Position numbers and translations under genes: made by a program. Below, one piece after another: positions 17,296 through 26,737 of a DNA stretch of 34,549 nucleotides (positions within the stretch are counted from its first letter, which is position 1; each line of letters starts with the position of its first letter). The notes beneath the pieces are model-generated. The model was given only the letters and a program-made list of their open reading frames with translations, was not told the origin of the DNA and searched no databases. This stretch comes from Candidatus Kapaibacterium sp. (GTDB lineage Bacteria > Bacteroidota > Ignavibacteria > Kapaibacteriales > NICIL-2): positions 1-34,549 of the forward strand of contig JANWWF010000016.1 of the NCBI GenBank assembly GCA_025055755.1, read 5' to 3'.

Positions 17296-18762
17296 ATGGA
17301 CCGGCGTGAATTCTTCTGGCGCATTCTTTCTCTTCCCCCTGGGCAGCCACTCGGCACAACAACCGGTCTTGCACCCTACAAGCCTGATACCCCTCTTAGC
17401 GAAGAAGATGCGCTTCACCTTTTACGCAGGACGACATGGGGAGTTTCGCGAAGTGACCTTGCTCGAGCACGGCAAATGACTACCCGCCAGGCCGTACAAG
17501 CACTATTTAGCGGCAACAAAAACCCAACCCCTCCACGCTGGGCAACAATTGACCCAATGACGGAAACCTTTCCTTCCGATAATGCCCGCTTTCAAGAGTA
17601 CTACCGTCGCTATGCAGAGCTGCAGCAGTGGTGGCTGCAACTAATGCTTACAAGCAGCTTTTCCATCCTCGAAAAGCTCGTTTTCTTTTGGCACAACCAT
17701 TACTGCTCTGATTACCTGAAGGTGTACTACCCGCAGTACATGCATCTGCAAAATCAAACTTTCCGCCAGATGGCGTGGGGCAATGCCCGAGAGCTTGCGC
17801 GAGCAATGGTTGCGGACCCCGCAATGCTGATCTACTTGGATAATGTTGCAAGCATCAAGGGCAATCCCAACGAGAACTTTGCCCGAGAGCTGTTAGAGCT
17901 GTTCACTCTTGGCGTCAACCAGTACACCGAGCATGACATAGTAGAAGCCTCCCGTGCCTTGACAGGCTGGCGCATTGAAGGAATGCGGGGAGTGTTCAAG
18001 CCGCAATTGTGGGACCCCGGCGTCAAGGAATTTCTGGGCCGCCGTGGCAACTTCAATGCTGATGACATCATCAACATCATCTTTGAGCAAGACCAAGCAG
18101 CACGCTTTTTAGCAACCAAGTTTTACCGTTTCTTCGTGTACGACGTCCCCAACCCTGAGATTGTCGAGCAGCTTGCTCAAATCCTCAAAGCGAATAACTT
18201 CGAACTGCGGCCAATGCTCGAGACTCTCCTAATGAGCGAGCATTTTTTTGATCCTGTATTCCGCGGCGCAGTTATCAAAAGCCCAATAGACTTTATGGTA
18301 GGGATGTGCCGCCAACTTTCCTACACCGATCTGCCTCTTGATTATGGAGTCGAACGAATGGCTAAGCTCACGCTCGAGCTCTTCTACCCACCTACCGTTG
18401 AGGGCTGGAAAGGGCACCATCTGTGGATTAACACGAACACCTATCCATTGCGGGAGCGCATCGCTGAATACTTTGTCGATGGCAAGCGCAACGACAATTA
18501 CCAAAACCTTCCCACCCCGCCGAATGTTCGTGCTTTTGCGCAGAGCTTTCCATCTCACAATAATGCGCGGGCATTTGTGCGGGATGTTGCGCGGTTTCTG
18601 CTGGCAATTGAACCTGGACCGCGAACTCTGGAGTATTTGCTCGAAGAACTCTTACTTGGTGCTCCAGAGTACGAGTGGAGTCTTTCGATGCCCAATGTTG
18701 AAGTTCGCCTTCGATCGCTCCTGAAGGCAGTGTTGACTTTGCCTGAGTACCAACTATTGTAG
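17296..18762 (+). CDS. DUF1800 domain-containing protein
   Basis: A 488-residue DUF1800 protein of unknown biochemical function. Family blocks are ALHLLRRTTWGVS near the start, LEKLVFFWHNHYCSD (about 130-145), NFARELLELFTLGVNQYTE (about 195), ASRALTGW, and a C-terminal PPTVEGWKG segment. ATG at 17296 has GGAGG 5 bases upstream; a frame opening at 17263 is too long. The N-terminus, MDRREFFWRI, resembles a twin-arginine motif, but only a short hydrophobic stretch follows and no cleavage site is evident. The pairing with a DUF1501 gene (12-base gap) is common in many phyla, and the two products are thought to act together in the envelope. No T9SS tail is present on this partner. Confidence 0.88.
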   Translation: MDRREFFWRILSLPPGQPLGTTTGLAPYKPDTPLSEEDALHLLRRTTWGVSRSDLARARQMTTRQAVQALFSGNKNPTPPRWATIDPMTETFPSDNARFQEYYRRYAELQQWWLQLMLTSSFSILEKLVFFWHNHYCSDYLKVYYPQYMHLQNQTFRQMAWGNARELARAMVADPAMLIYLDNVASIKGNPNENFARELLELFTLGVNQYTEHDIVEASRALTGWRIEGMRGVFKPQLWDPGVKEFLGRRGNFNADDIINIIFEQDQAARFLATKFYRFFVYDVPNPEIVEQLAQILKANNFELRPMLETLLMSEHFFDPVFRGAVIKSPIDFMVGMCRQLSYTDLPLDYGVERMAKLTLELFYPPTVEGWKGHHLWINTNTYPLRERIAEYFVDGKRNDNYQNLPTPPNVRAFAQSFPSHNNARAFVRDVARFLLAIEPGPRTLEYLLEELLLGAPEYEWSLSMPNVEVRLRSLLKAVLTLPEYQLL

Positions 18763-18774
18763 TGGAGGCACGCA

Positions 18775-20349
18775 ATGAAACGTCGAGAATTTTTACACCG
18801 CTCAACCGCAGGATTAGCTCTTGCAACGCTGGGAACCGCATTCGGCGGCGTGCGACTTCGAGCCCTGGCAGCCTCGCCCACCCTATCGGCGTGGCAACGG
18901 CTTACTGGCGGGTCAGATCGCGTTTTTGTGCTCATCCAATTAACTGGCGGAAATGACGGTCTCAACACAATCATCCCCATCGAAAATCCCCTTTACTACC
19001 AAGCACGCCCGACCCTGGCAATACCCAAGAACCAAACACTACCGTTGACACCGACCTTAGGCTGGCATCCAGCTCTGCGTTATTTCCGTGACCTCTACAA
19101 CGAGGGACGACTTTCGATTGTGCAGAATGTCACTTACCCTAACCCTGATCGCTCCCACTTCCGGGGAACAGATATCTGGCTAACCGCAACCGACAGCGAC
19201 GTTTTCAAAAGCAGCGGTTGGGTAGGGCGTTTTCTTGAAACTCTGGCACCAGAATTTCCAGACCGTTTACCGGATGAACCATTAGCAGTGCAAATCGGCA
19301 CCACACTGTCACTGAGCTTGCAAGGTAATCGGGGCTCGCTGGGAATCACCTTCCGCGACCCGGAAACATTCTACTCCCTGGTTGACCAGCAAGACAGCAG
19401 CACACTCTACGACTCTGCTCCCAACACATTCGGTGGTACGGAGTTGGAGTTTATCCGGACAGTTGAGCGCTCGTCGCAGCTCTATTCCCAAGCAGTCAAG
19501 CGAGCAGCGGATCGGCAGAAAACCAACACTGTTACATATCCAGCCAACAACCAATTAGCCCAAAGCCTCCGCATCGTTGCCCGGCTTATCGCGGGTGGAC
19601 TGAGTACGAAGTTCTATCTTGTTAGCGTTGGGGGAAACGTCTATGATACGCACATCAACCAAGGTGCCCTCACCGGTATCCATCCGCAGCTACTCCAAGA
19701 GCTTGCTGAAGCAGTGAAGCTTTTCTTGGACGACTGCCGTGGGCTTGGTATCGCTGATCGCGTCGCGGGCATGACCTTCTCAGAATTCGGACGGCGGGTG
19801 ATGGAAAACGGAAGCCGCGGCACAGACCATGGCACTGCTGCTCCCCTGTTCGTCTTTGGGGAAAAGATCATCGGTGGGCAACTGCTTGGCCGTGACCCAG
19901 ATTTAGCAAATCTCGACAGCCGCGGCGACCTTTTGATGGAATTTGATTACCGGCAAGTGTATGCAGCAGCCCTGCTTCAGTGGTTTGGCGCTCCGATGAA
20001 CACGCTCCAGTCTGTCTTATTCCGGGAATTTGCCGCGCTACCTCTTTTCCAACAAGTAAGTTCGGTAGAGCCCTGGGAAGATGCAGCCCTGCTCCAAACA
20101 TTACAAATCGCACCCAATCCCTGTTCTGTTCAAACGGTGGCAACATTTGTGCTCCCTACCACCGCTCATGTAGTACTCACAGTGCATGACATCCGCGGAC
20201 GGCAACTGATGGCAATCAATGGGGGCGACCTTTCCCCCGGACCTCAGGCGATACTAATACCGACATCCGGCTTGACAAATGGCACCTACTTTGTCCGTCT
20301 CCAAGCGGGACAGCGACAGGCAATGAAGGCATTCTTTGTTGAGCACTAA
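18775..20349 (+). CDS. DUF1501 protein with Tat-like signal and T9SS sorting domain
   Basis: A 524-residue DUF1501 protein, a family related to sulfatase/alkaline-phosphatase-like folds; its activity is unknown. The N-terminus MKRREFLHRSTAGLALATLG fits a twin-arginine signal (RR-x-F-L) with a hydrophobic core ending near residue 33. The DUF1501 core begins VFVLIQLTGGNDGLNTIIP, with HFRGTDIW, SVGGNVYDTHINQ, FSEFGRRVMENGSRGTDHG and PLFVFGEKI further on. The last 80 residues are a T9SS type A sorting domain (IAPNPCSVQ, VHDIRGRQL, LTNGTYFVRLQ). GGAGG stands 7 bases before the ATG. Combined Tat export and T9SS release would be unusual. It is co-transcribed with the DUF1800 gene. Confidence 0.9.
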   Translation: MKRREFLHRSTAGLALATLGTAFGGVRLRALAASPTLSAWQRLTGGSDRVFVLIQLTGGNDGLNTIIPIENPLYYQARPTLAIPKNQTLPLTPTLGWHPALRYFRDLYNEGRLSIVQNVTYPNPDRSHFRGTDIWLTATDSDVFKSSGWVGRFLETLAPEFPDRLPDEPLAVQIGTTLSLSLQGNRGSLGITFRDPETFYSLVDQQDSSTLYDSAPNTFGGTELEFIRTVERSSQLYSQAVKRAADRQKTNTVTYPANNQLAQSLRIVARLIAGGLSTKFYLVSVGGNVYDTHINQGALTGIHPQLLQELAEAVKLFLDDCRGLGIADRVAGMTFSEFGRRVMENGSRGTDHGTAAPLFVFGEKIIGGQLLGRDPDLANLDSRGDLLMEFDYRQVYAAALLQWFGAPMNTLQSVLFREFAALPLFQQVSSVEPWEDAALLQTLQIAPNPCSVQTVATFVLPTTAHVVLTVHDIRGRQLMAINGGDLSPGPQAILIPTSGLTNGTYFVRLQAGQRQAMKAFFVEH

Positions 20350-20389
20350 TAACGTTGGAGCAAAGAAACAATCCTGTATTTTCGCTCAG

Positions 20390-20410
20390 CCGCCGTAGGC
20401 GGGGGTGTTT
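20390..20410 (+). terminator. Weak hairpin after the DUF1501 gene
   Basis: CCGCC and GGCGG form a 5-bp stem with a GTA loop (20390-20402), followed by a G- and T-rich tail (GGGTGTTT). It could be a weak terminator or leader hairpin between the DUF1501 gene and the beta-barrel gene. The stem is short and the tail is not a clean T-run. Confidence 0.3.
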
Positions 20411-20435
20411 GTTTCACAACTATCAGGGTTGCTCT

Positions 20436-20918
20436 ATGAAAAGGTTCCTTTTTGCAGCGGTAGCAACGTTTCTTGCTGCGCCGATTGGGGCATGTGCTCA
20501 AAACCCCAATGGACAGTTCGGGGTTGGCTTGACATTGGGAACTGGTGCTGGGGCCCAGTTAACATACGCTATAAACTCGAACTTCCATCTCGGGGCTCGA
20601 TTGGGTTTTCAGAGTATAAGTGTAAGTGGCGAGTCACAATCGCAACTCCTTTTTGGACCCTTCTTCCGCTATTTGCTCTCCGCCAGTGGTGTTACTCCCT
20701 ATCTTTATGGGGAGTTTGAGTATGCAAGTGTTAGCAGTGGCGGGGCAAGCACATCAACTACAGGTTTACTCCTTGGTGGGGGTGTGGCGTACTACTGGAA
20801 TGCCTCATTTGGAATACGCGGCGAGGTTCACCTGTTGACCTTCGGTCTCGATCCCTCTTCAACAACGTTTGCTATCACCCCTGCGCGCATTGGCGTTGAC
20901 TGGTTCTTTGGGCGCTAA
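20436..20918 (+). CDS. Small outer-membrane beta-barrel protein
   Basis: A 160-residue exported protein. The signal peptide MKRFLFAAVATFLAAPIGACAQ is followed by alternating-hydrophobicity strands rich in Gly, Ser and aromatic residues (GVGLTLGTGAGAQLTYAI, HLGARLGFQSI, FGPFFRYLL). It ends in VDWFFGR; a phenylalanine near the C-terminus is common in beta-barrels. It resembles the generic outer-membrane beta-barrel (OmpW/OprF-like, porin_family) group of about eight strands. No ligand can be inferred. ATG at 20436 is preferred over the longer frame from 20355 because it begins the signal peptide. A strong terminator follows 26 bases after the stop. Confidence 0.8.
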   Translation: MKRFLFAAVATFLAAPIGACAQNPNGQFGVGLTLGTGAGAQLTYAINSNFHLGARLGFQSISVSGESQSQLLFGPFFRYLLSASGVTPYLYGEFEYASVSSGGASTSTTGLLLGGGVAYYWNASFGIRGEVHLLTFGLDPSSTTFAITPARIGVDWFFGR

Positions 20919-20943
20919 GGATCACCCAAGGAAAGTGCTCGTG

Positions 20944-20972
20944 AAGCGCCGCCTTCGGGCGGCGCTTTTTTT
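20944..20972 (+). terminator. Strong intrinsic terminator
   Basis: A perfect 10-bp stem AAGCGCCGCC / GGCGGCGCTT closes on a TTCG tetraloop and runs into seven Ts (20966-20972). It ends transcription of the beta-barrel gene. The complementary strand lies immediately downstream of the lipoprotein stop (20972-20974), so the stem may also protect or end that transcript, though it has no T-run in that direction. Confidence 0.92.
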
Positions 20973-22960
20973 CAGGGTTCCTGGAAGATGAAGTAGTTGT
21001 ATCCCCCTTGCTGTGTCCCATAAAAGACCACCGTGTATGCCCTGCCCAAACCGAAACTAACCGAGCCGTCTGGACGAAGGAGCTCTCGAGGTGGGCTATC
21101 CGATGTCCCAAACACAAGATTGATGCGCTGCAGACGGTCCAATGTAACCGGGCGCGAGACAAAACCAAACGCTACTCGATCGGCAAAAATGTTTGAGTCC
21201 CACTGATCCAGCGAAGTAAGCTGATCGCGGGACATACGTAACATGGCAACATCTGGTGCAGCATTGACGCATCGCACGCGCGCAATAAAGGTTGTCGGCT
21301 GGAGCGATACACTATCGAGAACAATCATCTGCGGGGCTGAGCTCCTCCCCGCTGCAATCACCGTTACGACATGTGCCGGATCAAGTGTCAACTGGATTCG
21401 AGTGCCATTGACTATTAGCGCCCGCTCTCCTTGGGGCAAAACAGTCGCAACTGCATTTCCTACTGATACGCCATCCCGAAGAACCCCTCCTTCGAAGCGA
21501 CACTGGAGTAGCGCCTTATCGGCGAATGCATTGATAACCTGTACATATACACCATCGTCCACAGGTGCAACTGCCCCGCTCTGCTCGTCGTCGGCGACGG
21601 TGTAGAGCTTGGTTTTTCCTTCGAGGGAGGTAAACACAATCAACGTGTACTGACGTCCTGCGCGTGCAGTATCGAAGGCAACCGCCACGATACGCTCGGG
21701 AACATCTCCCCGCACAATAAAAGGAACATCTCCAGCAGGAAGCCGCACACGGTCGCTCAGACTTGCATCGGGGAGAGCACGAGCGAGAAACTCGCCGTTG
21801 TGGTATTTGCCCGCTGCATCTAATCGCGCGCCGAGAAAGACAGTAAGCGCTTGCCCTCGTCCCATAGCATTGAGGACACGCCATTCAGTGGAATCGCGCG
21901 GTATTGCTCTTGGATCGCGAGAGACCACAGCCAACCGCGATGCCGGCGCACCAAAGTTCGGTGCATCCAGAACAATCACGGTGTAGCGAAAACCTACCTC
22001 GATCGAAATAGGGAGCTCGTCCTGCAGGATACCATTCGAATACAGCCGTACTGTGTCGCTTAGCGCTCCGGTGCAGGCAGGAATCACGTGATATTCGCTC
22101 AAATACTGCCCCTGGCCTCGGCGTGCAACGGTTCCCACCGATGCAATGGTGATGCTATCGAACGGGTAGCGCGACACGTTCATCCATCGCAACTCTGCAG
22201 TGCGCTCTACTTCAGGGACAGGCATCATCGGGCGCAAGGCGTTTATGCTTGGATCAAGCTCGTCGAGCAGGAAGACACGAACCTGGTCTGGTGACCCAGC
22301 AACGATTATCGTTGCAAAGCGTCGCTCGTTGAGCATGCCGCGGACAATCGCCACCGGACGTGCTCCGTGCAGAATCGACAGCACTAACTCTCCCGCCGGC
22401 AGTTCCCGTGGTGCGCCACTTGCCCGAAATGATTGCCGGTCGAAGTACTCGCCACTGGGGCAACCCAGCCGCACTTCGTATGCCAGCGTCGTATCCGGCA
22501 CGGCACACAGAAAGCGCACCTGCGCACGTCCTGCTGGAGGAAGAGGCACAGGATTGGTTACCAATCGAATCAATGTATCTGCATCCTGCGCATGCGGCGC
22601 ACCGATTGGTGAGGGCAGAAGTACCATCGTTTCAAATGTCCGCTTAACAAAGCGCGTGCGACTGTATTGATCCTTGACCGTAGTACCTGTGGCATCAAGC
22701 AACCGAACAAACGCAGAATCGGCAGGAGACTTGAGCAAAGGGCTGGTGGTCATTGGCATAACAAGTCCCGTCTGCACGCGTTCATCTCCCGCCTCCAGCA
22801 GCAGCTGGTAGCTACCCCCCCTGCTACAATTCACCAAGCGGACCATAATACTGTCAGAATCTGGTGGCGGTGAGACTAAGTCCCACGACTCTTGCTCGCA
22901 ACCGCTTGCGGCAAGAGCCACTAAAACACCAACGGCAAACAAGAAAATGTCCTTCTGCAT
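20972..22960 (-). CDS. Lipoprotein with about six tandem DUF4397-like repeats
   Basis: A 662-residue lipoprotein. The signal MQKDIFLFAVGVLVALAASGC places the lipid-modified cysteine at residue 21. The rest is built from roughly 100-residue beta-sandwich units, each opening with an R-V-x-N-A-like strand: MVRLVNCSRG, QVRFLCAVPD, ELRWMNVSRY, EWRVLNAMGR, YVQVINAFAD and RVRCVNAAPD. Each closes with a YTVIV or VTVIA-like strand. These fit DUF4397, a domain of unknown function found in surface lipoproteins. ATG at 22960 is preferred over the longer frame from 23092 because it begins the lipoprotein signal. The gene is monocistronic, divergent from prfA and convergent with the beta-barrel gene. Confidence 0.78.
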   Translation of the reverse strand: MQKDIFLFAVGVLVALAASGCEQESWDLVSPPPDSDSIMVRLVNCSRGGSYQLLLEAGDERVQTGLVMPMTTSPLLKSPADSAFVRLLDATGTTVKDQYSRTRFVKRTFETMVLLPSPIGAPHAQDADTLIRLVTNPVPLPPAGRAQVRFLCAVPDTTLAYEVRLGCPSGEYFDRQSFRASGAPRELPAGELVLSILHGARPVAIVRGMLNERRFATIIVAGSPDQVRVFLLDELDPSINALRPMMPVPEVERTAELRWMNVSRYPFDSITIASVGTVARRGQGQYLSEYHVIPACTGALSDTVRLYSNGILQDELPISIEVGFRYTVIVLDAPNFGAPASRLAVVSRDPRAIPRDSTEWRVLNAMGRGQALTVFLGARLDAAGKYHNGEFLARALPDASLSDRVRLPAGDVPFIVRGDVPERIVAVAFDTARAGRQYTLIVFTSLEGKTKLYTVADDEQSGAVAPVDDGVYVQVINAFADKALLQCRFEGGVLRDGVSVGNAVATVLPQGERALIVNGTRIQLTLDPAHVVTVIAAGRSSAPQMIVLDSVSLQPTTFIARVRCVNAAPDVAMLRMSRDQLTSLDQWDSNIFADRVAFGFVSRPVTLDRLQRINLVFGTSDSPPRELLRPDGSVSFGLGRAYTVVFYGTQQGGYNYFIFQEP

Positions 22961-23005
22961 ACAAACGGCATTGACGAACAACAACTGCCTCCGCGTGCAG
23001 GGGGC

Positions 23006-23013
23006 TAATTTTG
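23006..23013 (+). promoter_or_regulatory. Putative Bacteroidota -7 element for the prfA operon
   Basis: TAATTTTG matches TAnnTTTG and lies 25 bases before the prfA ATG in the divergent gap with the lipoprotein gene. A -33 box at the right spacing is not evident. Confidence 0.38.
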
Positions 23014-23038
23014 CAGCACTTTCTACACTGCAGACGAC

Positions 23039-24139
23039 ATGGAAGACAAACTCCGTGGCATCATTGAGCGCTTCCGCCAGCTGGAGGCACAACTAAGCGA
23101 TCCGGCGATCGTTGTAGACCAGCAGCGCTACCGTGCGATCGGGCGCGAATACAAAATGCTCCAGCCTATCGCGGAGGAAGCTGAGCATTACCTCAAGCTT
23201 TGCGACCAACTTGCTCAGGCAAAAAGCCTTGTCACAGAAGCAGGCATCGAACCAGAACTGCGTGACCTTGCCTACGAAGACATTCATCGCCTTGAGCATG
23301 CGATCGAACAATCGGAAGAACGGCTTAAGGTGCTGCTGTTGCCCAAAGACCCAACCGACATGAAAGGCTGCATCATGGAGATTCGGGCAGGCACAGGGGG
23401 CGAAGAAGCAGCGCTCTTTGCAGCCGATCTTTTTCGCATGTACACGCGCTTTGCTGAACGTAAAGGGTGGAATGTTGCTCTGCTGGATTTCACCGAAAGC
23501 GACTTAGGGGGCTTCAAAGAGATCAGCTTTGCTGTCGAGGGAGACGGTGCCTATGGCATGCTTAAGTACGAAAGCGGTGTTCATCGTGTCCAGCGTGTGC
23601 CAGAAACAGAAGCCAGCGGGCGTATTCATACGTCGGCGGCAACGGTGGCGGTCTTCCCTGAGTTCGACGAGGAAATCGAAATCGAGATTCGCCCTGAAGA
23701 TATCGAGCTGGAAACGTTCCGCTCTGGTGGAAAAGGTGGACAGAACGTTAACAAAGTTGAAACGGCTGTCCGTCTGCGTCACATCCCCACCGGTGTTGTC
23801 GTTGCCTGCCAGCAGGAGCGGTCCCAGCACGCAAACCGGGAGCGAGCGATGAAAATGCTCAAAGCAAAGCTCTACCAAATGGAACGCGAGCGCCAGCAGC
23901 AATCGCTCTCCCAAGCACGTCGCGAAATGGTCAAAAGCGGAGATCGCTCCGATAAAATTCGCACGTACAATTTCCCCCAAAATCGTGTCACTGACCATCG
24001 TCTCGAAGGGGAGGCAAAAAACTATGCCCTCCAACAAATCATCGATGGGGAGCTCGATGAGCTCATCGAACAGCTTCGCCTCCGCGAACAGGCACTCCTG
24101 CTCCAGGAAAGTCAATCGTCGCTGGATACGAACGCATGA
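23039..24139 (+). CDS. prfA: Peptide chain release factor 1
   Basis: RF1 recognises UAA and UAG and triggers release of the finished chain. The 366-residue protein has the codon-reading PxT tripeptide as PET (188-190, in [16 protein letters not shown]), which separates it from RF2 (SPF). The catalytic GGQ is at 233-235 in [15 protein letters not shown]. The usual alanine before GGQ is lysine here. [19 protein letters not shown] and the [16 protein letters not shown] block are standard. The stop overlaps the trpS start (ATGA), so the two are translationally coupled, and this gene leads a four-gene run. Confidence 0.95.
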   Translation: MEDKLRGIIERFRQLEAQLSDPAIVVDQQRYRAIGREYKMLQPIAEEAEHYLKLCDQLAQAKSLVTEAGIEPELRDLAYEDIHRLEHAIEQSEERLKVLLLPKDPTDMKGCIMEIRAGTGGEEAALFAADLFRMYTRFAERKGWNVALLDFTESDLGGFKEISFAVEGDGAYGMLKYESGVHRVQRVPETEASGRIHTSAATVAVFPEFDEEIEIEIRPEDIELETFRSGGKGGQNVNKVETAVRLRHIPTGVVVACQQERSQHANRERAMKMLKAKLYQMERERQQQSLSQARREMVKSGDRSDKIRTYNFPQNRVTDHRLEGEAKNYALQQIIDGELDELIEQLRLREQALLLQESQSSLDTNA

Positions 24140-25149
24140 GCCAGGCTTCTCAACGTCTGACAATCTTTAGCGGTATTCAACCATCGGGAATGCTCACACT
24201 TGGGCATATTGCCGGTGCATTGCGAAATTGGGTTGCGTTGCAATACGACTACCGCTGCTTCTTCTGCATTGTGGATTTGCATGCACTGACCGTTCGCCAA
24301 GTGCCGGCGAATCTGCGCCGTTGGACACTGGACTGCGCTGCGATGTATCTGGCAGCAGGCATCGACCCTGCCCAGGCAACGATCTTTGTGCAGTCCCATG
24401 TTCCAGCCCATGCTGAACTGGCATGGGTGCTGAGCACATTCACGGGCTTCGGCGAAGCAAGTCGCATGACACAATTCAAGGAAAAATCCGAGCAGCATGC
24501 CCACAACGTCAATGTAGGGCTGTTTGCATACCCCATCCTGATGGCAGCGGATATTTTGCTCTATCAGACAAACCTTGTCCCCGTCGGTGAAGACCAGAAG
24601 CAGCATCTCGAACTTACCCGTGACTTAGCTCAACGCTTTAATAACGCATACTCTCCAACATTCACGATCCCGGAGCCTTACATCCCCAAGTATGGGGCGC
24701 GACTGATGAGTCTGCAAGACCCACGGAAAAAAATGTCCAAATCCGATCCCAACCATAACGCTACAATTTTCCTTGCTGATGATAACGATGCTATTCGTCG
24801 GAAAATCCAGCGTGCGGTAACTGACTCAGGGACAACTATTGAATACGACCCAGACAATCGCCCTGGCATCTCAAACCTGATCGAGATTTACCACTTGGCC
24901 ACTGGCGATCCAATTGAGCAGATTGTTGAGCATTATCGTACAGCATCGTATGCTACATTCAAAGCTGCTGTTGCCGATGCGCTGGTTGCTTATCTCGAGC
25001 CGGTTCGCACTCGTTTTTTCCAGATACGGGACGATGAAGCGTTCTTGGCGGATCTCCTCGTTCGTGGCGCTCGCGAAGCTGCACAAGTTGCAAACCGCAC
25101 GCTGCAGAAAGTGTATCGAAAGGTAGGTCTGTGGTCGCCCAAGGACTAA
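24136..25149 (+). CDS. trpS: Tryptophanyl-tRNA synthetase
   Basis: This class I synthetase charges tRNA-Trp. The 337-residue protein shows the HIGH-like motif LGHI (22-25, in [15 protein letters not shown]), [22 protein letters not shown] at the adenylate and tryptophan site, and KMSKS at 199-203. Length and start fit the bacterial family. It overlaps prfA by 4 bases and is followed after 7 bases by a membrane protein gene. Confidence 0.95.
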   Translation: MSQASQRLTIFSGIQPSGMLTLGHIAGALRNWVALQYDYRCFFCIVDLHALTVRQVPANLRRWTLDCAAMYLAAGIDPAQATIFVQSHVPAHAELAWVLSTFTGFGEASRMTQFKEKSEQHAHNVNVGLFAYPILMAADILLYQTNLVPVGEDQKQHLELTRDLAQRFNNAYSPTFTIPEPYIPKYGARLMSLQDPRKKMSKSDPNHNATIFLADDNDAIRRKIQRAVTDSGTTIEYDPDNRPGISNLIEIYHLATGDPIEQIVEHYRTASYATFKAAVADALVAYLEPVRTRFFQIRDDEAFLADLLVRGAREAAQVANRTLQKVYRKVGLWSPKD

Positions 25150-25156
25150 GCACCTC

Positions 25157-26737
25157 ATGCTGAATTCTCCCAGCCGAATGCTACCTGCTATGGGGTGGAT
25201 TGCGGGTATTGTCACACTCGGAGCGGGAGCAATCATCGTCGCCTTGCCAATGTACCATGACCACGCGATTTATTGGCGAGGAGGAGAGCTTCTGCTTGAA
25301 GGCAAACCTCTGGCAAATGATTTTCTGGTCAAACAGCCAGGCATTTATGCAGTCTTCGCAGCTGCCCGTCTGCTGCTGGGTGACCATGAGTGGAGCTATC
25401 GTTTGCTTGATGCCGTTGTCCAGATTGGTATTGCAGCCCTCCTTGCACGAATTGCTGCTCAGCTGGAAGGCCGCATACTCGCTGGAGTGACCTACGCGGT
25501 ATATCTTCTGACCTATGCTGCGAGCGCGTTTGTGCTTGGCTCTCATCCTGAGTCCTATATCGGCATTGCAGTAGCGCTTTTTGTGCTCTCCCGCATGCAA
25601 AGTGAACAAAACTGGCGGCAGATGGTGGTTGATGGAGTGTTGGTGACATTTTTGGTATGGCTAAAAATAACGTTTGCGATGGCAGTCGTAGCAGTTGCCC
25701 TTGCAGACCTGCTCAGCAGCAGCTCAGTAAGGGTATGGGTGCGGCATTGGCTCGGTGTAGTTAGCATTGCGGTAGGAGCCACTGCGCTTCTGGTGGGTTT
25801 CTTTACGCCGCATATTGATTGGTCGAGCCTCCCGCCGGCGGTCGAGTATATGCGCTTCTATGCGAGCTTGCCTCCTCTCACTTTTGCTACCCTAACGGAC
25901 ATTGGGCATCGCTTACTTCGCGTGATAACCGAAAACTACTCGGTAGCAGTTAGTGGGGCAGCAATAGCAGGATGGATTTTTCTGGCCCGCACAGGGCATC
26001 CTCACCTGCTGCTTTGGGCATTGCTTTCGATAGGCGTGGCACTCAGCATTATCGTTGAGCGGAAGTTTGGCGTAGTGCACCTGTGGCGCATGTTGCCTCT
26101 GATCGCAATTCCTGCAGCAAAAGGTTTTGTGGTGGCATTCAAAAACCTTGGCGATCTTTGGCGCCAAAGTGCGCTCTCAATGCGGATTGCTGTTGTTATG
26201 CCTTTGTGCCTTAGCATTGCACTGCTCTCGCCACTTCCGCGAGCCGTTATGATGCTCCGTGCTCCGCTGTACGCCGCCGTTAGCCCAGAGCAGTATAATG
26301 CTGCATTTCAGCGTCCAGCGCATAACGTTCTCCACCGGCAGACCTTGTGGACACTATGCGGGTATCTTGCTTCTAACCGCAAGCCCAACGAGCGGGTGTT
26401 GGTGCTCTCTTCCTGCATGAGCCAGCTATATGTGTTCCTCCGAGAACCGCAGTGGTACCATTTTTCGACCACTCTTCCCGTTATGGGCACGTTTGTGCCC
26501 AAGCAGTGGCGCAAGCTGTATGAACAAGACCTGCGGCAAGCAGATTGGCTTGTCATCTCCACACTGGATCGAGCCAACTGGCTAACAGGACACAACTACA
26601 GCTCCTGGGAATGGTTCTGCGCTGATCGCCTGAGCAGCGAGTACCTCCGCACCCATTTTTGCCACGTGATGGAAACAGACATTGCAAAAGTGTATCGCCG
26701 CATTATTCCCGAAGTCGAACTACTCTCCGAGCGCTAA
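25157..26737 (+). CDS. Polytopic membrane protein, probable GT-C-fold glycosyltransferase
   Basis: A 526-residue membrane protein with about 9-11 hydrophobic segments between residues 12 and 375 and a soluble C-terminal part. The first external loop contains YHDHAIYWRGGELLLEGKPL, similar to the acidic loop that GT-C enzymes such as the ArnT/PMT/mannosyltransferase groups use for catalysis next to a lipid-linked sugar. LVKQPGIY and the short positively charged loops also suit this superfamily. The donor, acceptor and exact family are unknown; a polymer ligase or flippase-like role cannot be excluded. Its TAA overlaps the next ATG by one base (TAATG), so it is coupled to the downstream hydrolase gene. 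Confidence 0.65.
   Translation: MLNSPSRMLPAMGWIAGIVTLGAGAIIVALPMYHDHAIYWRGGELLLEGKPLANDFLVKQPGIYAVFAAARLLLGDHEWSYRLLDAVVQIGIAALLARIAAQLEGRILAGVTYAVYLLTYAASAFVLGSHPESYIGIAVALFVLSRMQSEQNWRQMVVDGVLVTFLVWLKITFAMAVVAVALADLLSSSSVRVWVRHWLGVVSIAVGATALLVGFFTPHIDWSSLPPAVEYMRFYASLPPLTFATLTDIGHRLLRVITENYSVAVSGAAIAGWIFLARTGHPHLLLWALLSIGVALSIIVERKFGVVHLWRMLPLIAIPAAKGFVVAFKNLGDLWRQSALSMRIAVVMPLCLSIALLSPLPRAVMMLRAPLYAAVSPEQYNAAFQRPAHNVLHRQTLWTLCGYLASNRKPNERVLVLSSCMSQLYVFLREPQWYHFSTTLPVMGTFVPKQWRKLYEQDLRQADWLVISTLDRANWLTGHNYSSWEWFCADRLSSEYLRTHFCHVMETDIAKVYRRIIPEVELLSER

Noticed and set aside
17159-17374. Longer N-terminus of the uracil-DNA glycosylase gene up to GTG 17374
   Set aside because: It would run through the divergent promoter and into the DUF1800 coding region; the family fold begins near 17158.
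23039-24139. Release factor 2 instead of 1, because of the [11 protein letters not shown] segment
   Set aside because: The codon-recognition tripeptide is PET (PxT, RF1), not SPF, and there is no in-frame UGA frameshift site.
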